In this document: one piece after another, positions 27,444 to 38,246 of the stretch
How positions within the stretch are numbered: position 1 is the first letter of the stretch
How the letters are laid out: each line of letters starts with the position of its first letter
Origin: Rhizobium bangladeshense
GTDB taxonomy: Bacteria > Pseudomonadota > Alphaproteobacteria > Rhizobiales > Rhizobiaceae
DNA: 64,000 nucleotides
Assembly: GCF_017357245.1 (NCBI RefSeq)
Contig: NZ_CP071612.1
Location: 4,205,501-4,269,500, forward strand
Direction of reading: 5' to 3'
Program-made: the position numbers and the translations under genes
Notes under the pieces: generated by a model
Told to the model about the DNA's origin: nothing
Databases searched by the model: none
Seen by the model: the letters and a program-made list of their open reading frames with translations, nothing else

Positions 27444-28694
27444 ATGTTGTCAGCCGCCGATTTTGACCCGAAACCGCGCCGCGCTTCCGTTGCCGTCGAC
27501 GTCGGTGGCGTTATCGTCGGCGGCGGTGCGCCGATCGTCGTGCAATCGATGACGAATACCGACACGGCCGATGTCGATTCGACCGTCGCGCAGGTCGCAG
27601 CCCTTCACCGGGCAGGTTCTGAGCTGGTGCGTATCACTGTCGACCGCGACGAGAGTGCGGCCGCCGTGCCGAAGATCCGCGAGCGGCTGCTGCGGCTCGG
27701 CATGGACGTGCCGCTGATCGGCGACTTCCACTATATCGGCCATAAGCTGCTTGCCGATCATCCCGCCTGCGCAGAGGCGCTGGCGAAATACCGGATCAAT
27801 CCCGGCAATGTCGGCTTCAAGGACAAGAAGGACAAGCAGTTCGCCGAGATCATCGAGATGGCGATCCGCTACGACAAGCCGGTGCGCATCGGCGTCAACT
27901 GGGGCTCACTCGACCAGGATCTCTTGACGGCGCTGATGGACCAGAATGCGGAAGCCGGTTCGCCGCTTTCGGCCCGGCAGGTGACGCGCGAGGCGATCGT
28001 GCAGTCGGCGCTGCTTTCGGCCACCCTCGCCGAGGAAATCGGCCTGCCACGCAACCGCATTATCTTGTCGGCCAAGGTCAGCCAGGTGCAGGACCTGATC
28101 GCCGTCAATTCCATGCTTGCCGAACGTTCCAACCACGCGCTGCATCTTGGGCTGACCGAAGCCGGCATGGGCACCAAGGGCATCGTCGCCTCGTCGGCAG
28201 CAATGGGCTTCGTGCTTCAGCACGGCATCGGCGACACCATCCGCGTCTCGCTGACGCCGGAGCCGAACGGCGACCGCACCCGCGAAGTGCAGGTGGCGCA
28301 GGAAATCCTGCAGGTCATGGGCTTCCGCCAGTTCGTGCCGGTGGTTGCCGCCTGTCCCGGCTGCGGGCGCACAACTTCGACTGTCTTCCAGGAACTCGCT
28401 CAGAACATCCAGAACGACATCCGCAAGAACATGCCCGTTTGGCGCGAGAAATATCCCGGGGTCGAGGCCCTGAACGTCGCCGTCATGGGGTGCATCGTCA
28501 ATGGGCCGGGCGAAAGCAAACATGCCGATATCGGCATTTCGCTTCCCGGCACCGGCGAGACGCCGGCCGCACCCGTTTTCATCGACGGTAAGAAGGCACT
28601 GACACTGCGCGGCCCGAATATCGCCTCCGATTTCGAGGCGCTTGTCGTCGATTATATCGAGAAGCGATTCGGCCGGCGGACGGCGGCGGAATGA
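27444..28694 (+). CDS. ispG: 4-hydroxy-3-methylbut-2-enyl diphosphate synthase IspG
   Basis: 416 residues. Iron-sulfur enzyme of the MEP isoprenoid pathway, converting MEcPP to HMBPP in the cytosol. The N-terminal TIM barrel opens with [20 protein letters not shown]. The C-terminal domain carries the three cluster cysteines ([10 protein letters not shown] and GCIVNGPGE). Length and motifs are complete. ispA, making farnesyl diphosphate, lies 1.1 kb away on the other strand, but the two are not in one operon. Confidence 0.97.
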   Translation: MLSAADFDPKPRRASVAVDVGGVIVGGGAPIVVQSMTNTDTADVDSTVAQVAALHRAGSELVRITVDRDESAAAVPKIRERLLRLGMDVPLIGDFHYIGHKLLADHPACAEALAKYRINPGNVGFKDKKDKQFAEIIEMAIRYDKPVRIGVNWGSLDQDLLTALMDQNAEAGSPLSARQVTREAIVQSALLSATLAEEIGLPRNRIILSAKVSQVQDLIAVNSMLAERSNHALHLGLTEAGMGTKGIVASSAAMGFVLQHGIGDTIRVSLTPEPNGDRTREVQVAQEILQVMGFRQFVPVVAACPGCGRTTSTVFQELAQNIQNDIRKNMPVWREKYPGVEALNVAVMGCIVNGPGESKHADIGISLPGTGETPAAPVFIDGKKALTLRGPNIASDFEALVVDYIEKRFGRRTAAE

Positions 28695-28711
28695 AAGATC
28701 TGCGAGTTTAG

Positions 28712-29773
28712 ATGAGCCGGTACTGGTCGCCCATCGTCAACAGGCTTCGGCCCTATGTCGCGGGGGAGCAGCCCCTTATCCCTGGCCTGGTCAAGCTCAA
28801 TACCAACGAGAATCCTTACGGCCCGTCCCCGAAAGCACTCGACGCGATCAGGAAAGTGGCGGACGATCGCCTTCGGCTTTATCCCGATCCCGCCGCCACA
28901 CAGTTGCGCGAAGCGATCGCCGCCCGTTTCGGTCTGACGGCGGAAGAAGTGTTCGTCGGTAACGGCTCCGACGAGGTGCTTGCCCATGCGTTCCAGGCCT
29001 TGCTGAACCACGATCTGCCGCTTCTCTACCCCGATGTCAGCTACAGCTTCTATCCGACCTATAGCCTGCTATATGGCATTGCAGCGATCGAAATACCGGT
29101 CGATGACAAGTTCCGGATCCGGCTTTCGGATTACGACAGGCCGTGCGGCGCGATCATCATTCCCAATCCCAACGCGCCCACAGGTATCGGCCTGCCGCTG
29201 GCCGGGATCGAGGCGCTTCTTGCTGCTCATCCCGACGCAGTCGTCGTGATAGACGAGGCCTATGTCGATTTCGGCGGCGAAAGCGCCGTGCCGCTCATTT
29301 CCCGCTATCCCAACCTGCTGGTCATCCAGACCCTGTCCAAATCCCGTTCGTTCGCAGGTCTGCGCGTCGGCTTCGCGTTGGGGCACCGGGACCTGATCGA
29401 GGCGCTGGTGCGCGTCAAGGACAGCTTCAATTCCTATCCGCTCGATCGCCTGGCGCAAGTCGCCGCGACGGCAGCGATCAAGGACGAGGCTTGGCTCGAG
29501 ACAAGCCGGCGAAAAATCATCGCCAGCCGGGAAAGCCTCGTCCGCGAGCTTGAGTCACTCGATTTCGAGGTGCTGCCGTCCCAGGCGAATTTCGTTTTCG
29601 CAAGACACGAAAGCCGGTCGGGCGCATCACTTCAACTGGCGCTGCGGGAGCGCCGCGTGCTCGTCCGGCATTTCGCCAAGCCGCGCATTTCGGAATTCCT
29701 GCGCATCAGCATCGGCACGGACGAGGAATGCGCCCTGCTGGTTTCGACTCTACGGGAGATCCTGGCGGTCTGA
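28712..29773 (+). CDS. hisC: Histidinol-phosphate aminotransferase (HisC-like)
   Basis: 353 residues; PLP fold-type I aminotransferase of histidine synthesis. Conserved: [13 protein letters not shown] near the N-terminus, NPNAPTG, DEAYVDF, and the PLP lysine in [14 protein letters not shown]. It lies 17 bp after ispG and is probably cotranscribed, an unexpected partner. Rhizobia often have several HisC paralogues, so it could instead act on aromatic amino acids; the symbol is tentative. Confidence 0.88.
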   Translation: MSRYWSPIVNRLRPYVAGEQPLIPGLVKLNTNENPYGPSPKALDAIRKVADDRLRLYPDPAATQLREAIAARFGLTAEEVFVGNGSDEVLAHAFQALLNHDLPLLYPDVSYSFYPTYSLLYGIAAIEIPVDDKFRIRLSDYDRPCGAIIIPNPNAPTGIGLPLAGIEALLAAHPDAVVVIDEAYVDFGGESAVPLISRYPNLLVIQTLSKSRSFAGLRVGFALGHRDLIEALVRVKDSFNSYPLDRLAQVAATAAIKDEAWLETSRRKIIASRESLVRELESLDFEVLPSQANFVFARHESRSGASLQLALRERRVLVRHFAKPRISEFLRISIGTDEECALLVSTLREILAV

Positions 29774-29778
29774 CCGGC

Positions 29779-30693
<915 letters not shown>

Positions 30694-30813
30694 GGGCGCT
30701 GTTTGCCATGGGGCACCGGGGCTTGCAACGGAATTGTCGATGACTGCCGCAAGATTCCCCCTGTGCTCTGGCATAAGCGCCTCACAGGCGTTATGAGAAC
30801 GAGAAGGAGCGAA

Positions 30814-30837
30814 ATGGGCTGGGGACTTTGGATATAG
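30814..30837 (+). other. Seven-codon ORF at the mtgA start
   Basis: ATG at 30814 with AAGGAG at 30804-30809; it encodes Met-Gly-Trp-Gly-Leu-Trp-Ile and stops inside the mtgA N-terminus in another frame. It could be a leader that couples translation to mtgA, whose own TTG start lacks a good site, or a chance event. Confidence 0.3.
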
Positions 30838-31565
30838 CGCCGGAGAGAGAGGATATCGCCGACATGCCGGCCCGTCGGCGATGGTTCGAAAATCGGCCTG
30901 TGCTGAAGCGCATCGTTCTTGCCCTGCTGGCCGTGCTGATCCTTCCCTACGTGCTGATCTTCCTTTACCTGCTGCCCTTCATCCACCCTGTGTCGACCCT
31001 GATGCTGCGCGATCTCGTGCTGCTGCGCGGCTATGACCGCAGATGGGTGTCGCTGGACGAGATCTCTCCGGTCCTGGTGCAGTCGGTGATGATGTCCGAA
31101 GACGGTCAATATTGCTTCCATGGCGGCGTTGACTGGGCGGAGATGCGTATGCTGGTCGAAGATACGCTGAAAGGCCAGGCGACGCGCGGCGGCAGTACGA
31201 TTCCGATGCAGACGGCCAAGAATCTCTTCCTCTGGAACAGCCGCTCTTTCGTGCGCAAGGCGCTGGAGCTTCCGCTCGCCGTCACCACGGATTTCGTCCT
31301 GTCGAAGCGGCGGTTGATGGAAATCTATCTCAATATCGCCGAATGGGGTCCGGGCGTTTACGGCATCGAGGCGGCCGCCCACCATCATTTCAAGGTGCCG
31401 GCCTCGAAGCTGACGCGACGCCAGGCATCGCTGCTTGCCGTTTCGCTGCCGAACCCGATCGACCGCAACGCGGGCAAACCCGGGCGGGGCCTTCGCCGCC
31501 TGGCCGGCGTCATCGAGAGGCGTGCGCAGGGTTCGGGCGATTACATCAAGTGCATCTATGAATAA
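30828..31565 (+). CDS. mtgA: Monofunctional peptidoglycan glycosyltransferase MtgA
   Basis: GT51 enzyme that polymerises lipid II into glycan strands in the periplasm. The TTG at 30828 gives 245 residues and the product starts MDIAPERED. The ATG at 30864 (GAGAGAGGA 11 bases upstream) gives 233 and is a serious alternative. One membrane anchor near residues 28-52. GT51 motifs: [14 protein letters not shown] with the catalytic Glu, [18 protein letters not shown], the [15 protein letters not shown] motif, and [10 protein letters not shown]. Complete; no transpeptidase domain. Confidence 0.93.
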   Translation: MDIAPEREDIADMPARRRWFENRPVLKRIVLALLAVLILPYVLIFLYLLPFIHPVSTLMLRDLVLLRGYDRRWVSLDEISPVLVQSVMMSEDGQYCFHGGVDWAEMRMLVEDTLKGQATRGGSTIPMQTAKNLFLWNSRSFVRKALELPLAVTTDFVLSKRRLMEIYLNIAEWGPGVYGIEAAAHHHFKVPASKLTRRQASLLAVSLPNPIDRNAGKPGRGLRRLAGVIERRAQGSGDYIKCIYE

Positions 31566-31630
31566 GATCAGAACTTGTCGTTAGTAACCGTGAGCGTCAT
31601 CTGACATTCTTGGTTCTGCCATATGGGCGA

Positions 31631-32383
31631 ATGCAGTCCAATCAGAGCCCCGAGTCGCCCATGACCGTCCCGACCTTTTCGCCCGAGCTTCTGCTTTACT
31701 CGAAGACGCACAACTCGAACCCGCCCTCCCATCTCGGCAGCCGCTATCGCAAGATCGGCGGCTTCCTGCCTGAAGCCGGCAACACCATCGTCTGCCACCC
31801 CGAGAAGGGTTCGAGGACGCAGTCGGTGCTGATAGAGGCGCGTGAGAAATATCTGGCTATGTCGGAGGCGGCGCAGTTCCTCTTCACGCCCATCTCCAGC
31901 CTTCACATGACGCTTTTCGACGGCGTTATCGAGACTATGCGCCGGCAGGAACGCTGGCCGGTCGATCTCCCTCTCGAGACGCCGATCGGCGATATGACTG
32001 CGCTGCTCGCGGCTCGGCTCGAAGGTTTCTCGATGGCCGAGCCTTTCAAGGTCGCCGTCGTCAGAGCTCGCCCGTCGGGCCTGCTCGTCGACGGGGCGAC
32101 GGAGAAGGATCGCAGGACCATGCGCGCCTGGCGCGACGCGTTTGCCGATCTTCTGGGATATCGTCAACCGAACCACGCGGACTACAAGTTCCACATCACC
32201 TTCGCCTATCCGGTCGACTGGTTGGAGGACGAAGCCCTGCCGCGCTGGCAGGCGATGCTCGACGACGTGGTCGAGGACATCAGCCGAAAGGTCCCGGTAT
32301 TCGAGCTGACGCCGCCGGCATTCTGCGTATACGAGGACATGAACCATTTCCACGAACTGCTGATCTTCGATTTCGACGCCTGA
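31631..32383 (+). CDS. DUF1868 protein, 2H-phosphoesterase-like
   Basis: 250 residues from the ATG at 31631; the ATG at 31661 is an alternative, and neither has a strong ribosome site. It contains two His-x-Thr motifs, SLHMTLF near residue 95 and FHITFAY near 195. These are the two catalytic histidines of the 2H phosphoesterase superfamily (LigT, cyclic phosphodiesterases, RNA ligase-like enzymes). The N-terminal GSRYRKIGGFLPEAGNT block is typical of DUF1868. The likely substrate is a cyclic phosphodiester or RNA end, but nothing in the neighbourhood fixes it. GST follows after 13 bp. Confidence 0.75.
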   Translation: MQSNQSPESPMTVPTFSPELLLYSKTHNSNPPSHLGSRYRKIGGFLPEAGNTIVCHPEKGSRTQSVLIEAREKYLAMSEAAQFLFTPISSLHMTLFDGVIETMRRQERWPVDLPLETPIGDMTALLAARLEGFSMAEPFKVAVVRARPSGLLVDGATEKDRRTMRAWRDAFADLLGYRQPNHADYKFHITFAYPVDWLEDEALPRWQAMLDDVVEDISRKVPVFELTPPAFCVYEDMNHFHELLIFDFDA

Positions 32384-32396
32384 CCGGGAGAGGCCC

Positions 32397-33044
32397 ATGG
32401 ATAGACCGACGCTCTATATAGCCAATAAGAATTATTCCTCCTGGTCATTTCGGCCATGGATGGCGCTTACGGGCGCGGGTGTGGATTTCAAGGAGGTCCT
32501 GATCCCTTTCGACTATCCCGGCGGTAATCCGCAGATCAAGGCCATCTCTCCGACTGGGCGCGTGCCGCTCCTGCAGCATGGTGGATTGAAGGTCTGGGAA
32601 TCGCTGGCGATCATCGAATACGCCGCCGAGCTTTATCCGGATTCCGGTCTGCTGCCGGAAGATCGCGCCGGGCGGGCGGTTGCCCGGTCTGTTTCGATGG
32701 AAATGCTTTCCAGCTTCCGCTCCCTGCGCAGCGCCTGCCCGATGAATATCCGAAGGCCGAAGGGGAAGATCGCGCTGCCGGATGGCGTCGAGGCAGACAT
32801 CAGCCGCATCGAGGCGATCTGGCGTGATCTTCTGCAGGAATCCGGCGGTCCGTTTCTCTTCGGGCGCTTCTGCGGCGCGGATGCGATGTTTGCGCCTGTG
32901 GTCAACCGGTTCGACGTCTATGATCTCGTCAACCGGAAGGATACACTCGCCTATATGGAGACTATGAAGGCGCACCCGGCCTGGCGGAAATGGGAAGAAG
33001 CGGCTCGCGCCGAGCCCTGGATCGTAGCGGAAGACGAGGTCTGA
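32397..33044 (+). CDS. Glutathione S-transferase family protein
   Basis: 215 residues, GGGAGAGG upstream. The thioredoxin-like N-terminal domain has NYSSWSFRPWMALTGAG with the likely catalytic Ser, the cis-Pro in SPTGRVPLLQ, and the glutathione-binding WESLAIIEYAAEL. The C-terminal helical domain ends near FLFGRFCGADAMFAPVVNRF. Similar to the YfcF/maleylacetoacetate-isomerase-like branch; the specific reaction is unknown. Confidence 0.88.
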   Translation: MDRPTLYIANKNYSSWSFRPWMALTGAGVDFKEVLIPFDYPGGNPQIKAISPTGRVPLLQHGGLKVWESLAIIEYAAELYPDSGLLPEDRAGRAVARSVSMEMLSSFRSLRSACPMNIRRPKGKIALPDGVEADISRIEAIWRDLLQESGGPFLFGRFCGADAMFAPVVNRFDVYDLVNRKDTLAYMETMKAHPAWRKWEEAARAEPWIVAEDEV

Positions 33045-33200
33045 GCCTCGAATCGGCAGTCTCGCAAAAAATACGCATGGGGACTGGTCAAGACCGCCCC
33101 TTGCATGTATAAGCGCGCAAAATTTCCGAAATCGCGACATGTCCGTTTCGGCCGCCAGTCTGGCCGTGGGAATGTTTTGCCCGCAAGTGGAGTAAGAAAA

Positions 33201-33386
33201 ATGGCTGTACCGAAGAGAAAAACGAGCCCGTCCAAGCGCGGCATGCGCCGTTCGGCAGACGCGCTGAAGGCTCCGACCTACGTCGAAGACAAGAATTCCG
33301 GCGAACTGCGTCGCCCGCACCACATCGACCTGAAGACCGGCATGTATCGCGGTCGTCAGGTTCTGACGCCGAAGGAAAGCGCGTAA
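33201..33386 (+). CDS. rpmF: 50S ribosomal protein L32
   Basis: 61 residues, [18 protein letters not shown], the canonical bacterial L32 start. It is the alphaproteobacterial type without the four zinc-ligand cysteines. The ATG at 33201 is preceded by GGAG at 33188-33191. A good terminator follows 27 bases later, so it is a monocistronic unit. A TATAAG at about 33110 may be its -10 element. Confidence 0.97.
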
Positions 33387-33413
33387 TCTCCGATCCGCCC
33401 GATCGCGTGTTTC

Positions 33414-33438
33414 AAGGCCGGCTTCATGCCGGCCTTTT
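33414..33438 (+). terminator. Rho-independent terminator of rpmF
   Basis: GGCCGGC, TTCAT loop, GCCGGCC, then TTTT. Confidence 0.88.
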
Positions 33439-33522
33439 GCATTTCGGCAAGATAATATTTGCAATGACTTGCGGTGAGGCGACAGTTTGCGGCAGTATTC
33501 TTCCTGCGCAAGGAGATTGCCG

Positions 33523-33930
33523 ATGATAGCCGCAATGCCCCTGATGATTATTCCATTTATTCTTTACAATCTGGCGATGCTAGGCCTGATGGGCGATGGC
33601 GGCGTCGCGGCATTGCAGCAAGACATCATCGTGCTGTCGATGCTCTCGGGCGCCACCTGGAGGATGGCGCTCGGCGATCTCTTCATTGTCATCGCTCTCG
33701 TCGTGTTGTTCTTTGAAATCCTGAAGGCAACACGGACCGGCTCCGGCAACCTCGTGAATCATATATTGTCGATGCTGATCTTCATCGCCTTCCTCGTCGA
33801 GTTTCTGCTCGTCCAGGGCGCTGCGACGCAGGTGTTCTTCATCTTGATGACGATCGCTCTGGTCGATGTGATCGGCGGTTTCGCCGTTTCGATCCGAAGC
33901 GCCGGGCGGGATGTTTCAATTGGGCTATAG
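33523..33930 (+). CDS. Small integral membrane protein, conserved hypothetical
   Basis: 135 residues from the ATG at 33523 with AAGGAG nine to fourteen bases upstream. Four hydrophobic helices are visible (about residues 4-22, 50-70, 82-102, 108-126), separated by short polar loops with ATRTGSGN in the second. No catalytic motif is recognised. It is convergent with phaR, and the two 3' ends overlap by a few bases. Confidence 0.7.
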   Translation: MIAAMPLMIIPFILYNLAMLGLMGDGGVAALQQDIIVLSMLSGATWRMALGDLFIVIALVVLFFEILKATRTGSGNLVNHILSMLIFIAFLVEFLLVQGAATQVFFILMTIALVDVIGGFAVSIRSAGRDVSIGL

Positions 33931-34500
33931 ATTGTCGAGTTTGTTCTGGAGAGCGCGGAGCTGTTCCTTCAGCTCGTCGATATCCTTAGCCTCGGCCTTG
34001 CGGCTTTCCTTCGCCGCGGGCGGCTTCATGAATGGCGAGAACATCTGCATCGCCTGCTGAAACAGCTCGGTGTTGCGGCGAACCTGGTCCTCGACCATCT
34101 GCATCGGCAATTGCAGGTTCTTGCCGAGCGGCGTCTCGCCAAAGGCGCGGTTCACCTGCTCGCGCATCTGGGCCTGCTGTTCGCTAAAGGCGCGCATCGA
34201 ATGTTCGAGAAAGCTCGGCACGACCATCTGCATCTGATCGCCGTAATAGGTGATGAGCTGGCGCAGGAAGGAGATCGGCAGCAGCGTGTTGCCGGTTTTG
34301 GATTCCTGCTCGAAGATGATCTGCGTCAGCACCGAATGGGTGATGTCATCCCCGCTTTTTGCGTCCTGGACGGTGAAGTCTTCACCCTTCTTCACCATTT
34401 CCGCCAGATCTTCCAGCGTCACGTAGGTGCTGGTGCCTGTATTGTACAGGCGGCGATTGGCGTATTTCTTGATGACTATCTGACCCTCATTCTTCGCCAT
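33925..34500 (-). CDS. phaR: Polyhydroxyalkanoate synthesis regulator PhaR (AniA)
   Basis: 191 residues from the ATG at 34500 (MAKNEGQIVIKKYANRRLYN), the family's conserved start; upstream in-frame ATGs are ignored. The N-terminal PHB/PHA accumulation regulator DNA-binding domain is followed by a PHB-accumulation domain and a charged C-terminal coiled coil (ELKEQLRALQNKL). In R. etli and S. meliloti the homologue AniA controls carbon flow between PHB and exopolysaccharide. It is divergent from phbA, its expected target. Confidence 0.94.
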   Translation of the reverse strand: MAKNEGQIVIKKYANRRLYNTGTSTYVTLEDLAEMVKKGEDFTVQDAKSGDDITHSVLTQIIFEQESKTGNTLLPISFLRQLITYYGDQMQMVVPSFLEHSMRAFSEQQAQMREQVNRAFGETPLGKNLQLPMQMVEDQVRRNTELFQQAMQMFSPFMKPPAAKESRKAEAKDIDELKEQLRALQNKLDNL

Positions 34501-34589
34501 ATCAGTCTCCTGAACCCCCGTCTGATTTGGATATTCCTCCACTTCAGACTGTAAACGCAAAAGAAGGCTGGTGACAATCTTTTTGTGCG

Positions 34590-34598
34590 TTGCGGCAA
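34590..34598. promoter_or_regulatory. TTGC-G-GCAA inverted repeat between phaR and phbA
   Basis: Short dyad in the 236-bp divergent region. PhaR-type regulators bind TGC/GCA-type dyads in other alphaproteobacteria, so this is a candidate operator; a single short site could be chance. Confidence 0.35.
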
Positions 34599-34709
34599 AC
34601 CTTTAGCAGATCAAACGAATCGGCCTTGACGGCTGCCGCCGAAAAATGGCGGCGGCCGGTCTTCGCGTTTGACTTGTGCTCAAAGCTTTGCCAGTTTCCC
34701 CTTATGTAA

Positions 34710-35918
<1,209 letters not shown>

Positions 35919-35987
35919 ACAGCACCTGATCCATCATCGATTGAAATGCCGCCACGAGCGGCCGAAAACAGAGAGGGGGAGCGGAAC

Positions 35988-36713
35988 ATGAGCAGAGTGG
36001 CTCTGGTCACTGGAGGTACACGCGGCATCGGCGCGGCGATATCCATGGCGCTGAAAAATGCCGGCTACAGGGTAGCGGCCACTTATGCCGGCAATGAGGA
36101 GAAGGCCCGAGCCTTCCATGACGTCACCGGCGTTGCGGTATTCAAATGGGATGTTTCGGACTACGCTGCCTGCGGTGAGGGGATCATCAGGGTCGAGCGC
36201 GAGATCGGACCGGTGGAAATCCTCATCAACAATGCCGGCATCACCCGCGACGCGATGTTCCACAAAATGACGCCTCAGCAGTGGCACGAGGTGATCAACA
36301 CCAACCTGACCGGCCTATTCAACATGACGCACCAGGTCTGGAGCGGCATGCGCGACCGCAACTTCGGCCGCATCGTCAATATCTCGTCGATCAACGGCCA
36401 GAAGGGCCAGATGGGTCAGGCGAACTATTCGGCGGCCAAGGCGGGCGATCTGGGCTTTACCAAGGCGCTTGCCCAGGAAGGGGCGGCCAAAAACATCACC
36501 GTCAATGCCATCTGCCCAGGTTATATCGGAACGGAGATGGTGCTTGCCGTGCCGGAGAAAGTGCTGAACGAGCGCATCATTCCGCAGATCCCCGTCGGTC
36601 GTCTCGGCGAACCGGAAGAGATTGCGCGTTGCGTTACCTTCCTCGTCTCCGACGATGCCGGCTTCATCACCGGTTCGACGCTGACGGCCAATGGCGGGCA
36701 ATTCTTCGTTTAG
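35988..36713 (+). CDS. phbB: Acetoacetyl-CoA reductase
   Basis: 241 residues from the ATG at 35988 with GAGAGGGGGAG upstream. Short-chain dehydrogenase that reduces acetoacetyl-CoA to (R)-3-hydroxybutyryl-CoA with NADPH. Cofactor loop TGGTRGIGAAI at residues 8-18, NNAG, catalytic Ser in NISSINGQKGQ and the YSAAKAG motif. The 69-bp gap to phbA has no terminator, so the two are cotranscribed; a strong terminator follows. Confidence 0.96.
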   Translation: MSRVALVTGGTRGIGAAISMALKNAGYRVAATYAGNEEKARAFHDVTGVAVFKWDVSDYAACGEGIIRVEREIGPVEILINNAGITRDAMFHKMTPQQWHEVINTNLTGLFNMTHQVWSGMRDRNFGRIVNISSINGQKGQMGQANYSAAKAGDLGFTKALAQEGAAKNITVNAICPGYIGTEMVLAVPEKVLNERIIPQIPVGRLGEPEEIARCVTFLVSDDAGFITGSTLTANGGQFFV

Positions 36714-36756
36714 AGCGCGTCGCAACTTTCAAGGCGATCATTAGTCCGACCAAAAC

Positions 36757-36784
36757 AAAAGCGCCTCCGGTCGGAGGCGCTTTT
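36757..36784 (+). terminator. Rho-independent terminator of phbAB
   Basis: GCGCCTCC, GGTC loop, GGAGGCGC, then TTTT, preceded by AAAA; it could act in both directions. Confidence 0.9.
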
Positions 36785-36827
36785 GCAATCTGCCGTAGCG
36801 GTGACCGCACCCATGCTCTTCAGACAG

Positions 36828-36986
36828 TCAGAAACGGCGATCGCGGTTTTGATTGAGCCTTGTCCGAATCGTGGCCGGCACTTTCTGCAGTGAGCGATCT
36901 TTGCCGGCAAGGGTTGGCATCGCCATCGTCAGGAAGACCGAAGCGATGAAAACGGGGACGGTGAAATTCAGGATAATCTGGGCCAT
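36828..36986 (-). CDS. Small membrane or secreted peptide, 52 residues
   Basis: ATG at 36986 with AAAGGA eight bases upstream. The first 28 residues (MAQIILNFTVPVFIASVFLT then MAMPTLAG) look like a membrane anchor or signal peptide; the rest is basic (four of the last five residues before the final Phe are Arg or Asp). Not recognised. Convergent with phbB. Confidence 0.45.
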   Translation of the reverse strand: MAQIILNFTVPVFIASVFLTMAMPTLAGKDRSLQKVPATIRTRLNQNRDRRF

Positions 36987-37124
36987 GGAAGCATTCCTTT
37001 CAGATGGCCGGGCAGTTTGACTGCCTTGCGCTTGTCAAGGAATATGGCCCCGTCTGACGGGTGCCGGTAGGTTCCGCTTTCGCGACCGACTGTCAACGCC
37101 GTGTTGACGCGCGTCAGCGACAAA

Positions 37125-37150
37125 GAAAAACGGGCGCCAGTGCGCCCGTT
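37125..37150 (-). terminator. Terminator of the glycine-zipper lipoprotein gene
   Basis: On the minus strand CGGGCGC, ACTG loop, GCGCCCG, then TTTTTC, about 25 bases past the stop. Confidence 0.85.
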
Positions 37151-37174
37151 GGGAGTCCGATATGATGCTGCCGG

Positions 37175-37432
37175 TTAGCGGCAACGGGCCTCGTAGCGGC
37201 GGCCGTAACGGTCGCGATAGATGCAGTAGCCGCGGCGTTCAACCGACTGGCCAATCAGGGCACCGGTCAGACCGCCGGCAACTGCGCCGACCGCGGCACC
37301 ACCCCAGCTGTTGGTGACCGCACCGCCGATGACCGCACCGGTCCCGGCGCCGATCGCTGTGCCCTGCTCGGTCGCCGTGCAGGATGCGAGAGCGCCCACG
37401 AGCGCGCCAACAAGAACAATCTTCTTCATCAT
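37175..37432 (-). CDS. Glycine-zipper outer-membrane lipoprotein-like protein
   Basis: 85 residues, GGGGAG upstream. Signal sequence with a lipobox-like LASC near residue 18, then a glycine-zipper (GTAIGAGTGAVIGGAVTNSW, GGAAVGAVAGGLTGALIGQ), and a short Tyr/Arg/Cys-rich tail. It resembles small rhizobial YMGG/17-kDa-antigen-type envelope proteins. Role unknown, probably outer-membrane associated. It has its own terminator. Confidence 0.85.
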   Translation of the reverse strand: MMKKIVLVGALVGALASCTATEQGTAIGAGTGAVIGGAVTNSWGGAAVGAVAGGLTGALIGQSVERRGYCIYRDRYGRRYEARCR

Positions 37433-37458
37433 GTCGTAACTCCCCAGGTTGTTGGGCT

Positions 37459-37614
37459 TTAGATGCGGCCCATTAGTACAAGGATAATGATAATGACGAG
37501 AACTAGCCCCAAACCGCCAGAAGGTCCATAGCCCCAGCCACGGCTATAACCCCAATTCGGCAGGGCTCCGATCAAGAGCAGAATGAGGATTACGAGAAGT
37601 ATCGTGCCAAGCAT
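37459..37614 (-). CDS. DUF3309-type small membrane protein, 51 residues
   Basis: ATG at 37614 with GAAGGA upstream. Two hydrophobic stretches (LGTILLVILILLLIGALPNW and LVLVIIIILVLMGRI) flank a Gly/Tyr/Trp-rich turn (GYSRGWGYGPSGG). This is the pattern of the DUF3309 family found across proteobacteria. Function unknown. Confidence 0.75.
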   Translation of the reverse strand: MLGTILLVILILLLIGALPNWGYSRGWGYGPSGGLGLVLVIIIILVLMGRI

Positions 37615-37787
37615 GGTGTTTTTCCTTCATTTTCATCCGCAATCTGGATGGACAAGAAACACGCATTGGCGATTTTTGTTCCCGGTTAGGCGCTGAATTA
37701 GGACGCAATGCGATTCATGGTTTGCGATCCGTCATCCCCACAAATCGTCAGTATGGTTAAAAAATCCTTTTAGTACAATATGTTGCG

Positions 37788-37838
37788 GTGAACAAAGCCA
37801 GAAAGTCTCGATGTCTCCGATTCGTCGGCGGTTCGTTC
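37788..37838 (+). repeat. 51-bp degenerate repeat, copy A
   Basis: Runs from GTGAAC to TTCGTTC and contains CTCCGATTCGTC. Less similar than copies B and C, but with the same length and ends. Confidence 0.5.
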
Positions 37839-37994
37839 CGTTTTTGGTCGGACCCAGGGCGCGAGCGTGCCGAGCTTGACGCTGCGTGAATTTGGCTGCC
37901 GGAAGATTAACGCCCACGTCAGACATCAGTCGCGAGACCTTGTCGCTCGCCCCTCATCTAGCGGCGGAGCATGACGCCGCCACCAGATCTTGCC

Positions 37995-38045
37995 GTGAAC
38001 GGAAGGTGAAACCGGTAAGGTCGGCGATTCGTCTCCGATTCGTTC
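37995..38045 (+). repeat. 51-bp degenerate repeat, copy B
   Basis: GTGAAC to TTCGTTC; shares GCGATTCGTCTC and GATTCGTTC with copy C. Starts 207 bp after copy A. Confidence 0.65.
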
Positions 38046-38195
38046 CGGATTTGATCGAGGGGTTAATTTGCAGCGGATTCTTACTTGGCAAAAAGTGCAT
38101 GGTAGACAACCGGCACTTTGACAAAATGCGAGAACGAGAGAGTCCCGCGATTCAGCATTTAGTAGAAAAAAGTGATTCAAAATCAATACTTAGCC

Positions 38196-38246
38196 GTGAA
38201 CAAAAGCTGAATCAGCCAGAGTCAGCGATTCGTCTCTGATTCGTTC
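38196..38246 (+). repeat. 51-bp degenerate repeat, copy C
   Basis: GTGAAC to TTCGTTC, 201 bp after copy B. CGAATCGGAGA at 38258-38268 is the reverse complement of the TCTCCGATTCG core of copies A and B. Confidence 0.65.

Noticed and set aside
37886..38239. 117-codon ORF across the GANTC/repeat region
   Set aside because: No ribosome site, biased composition driven by the repeats, and no protein resemblance.
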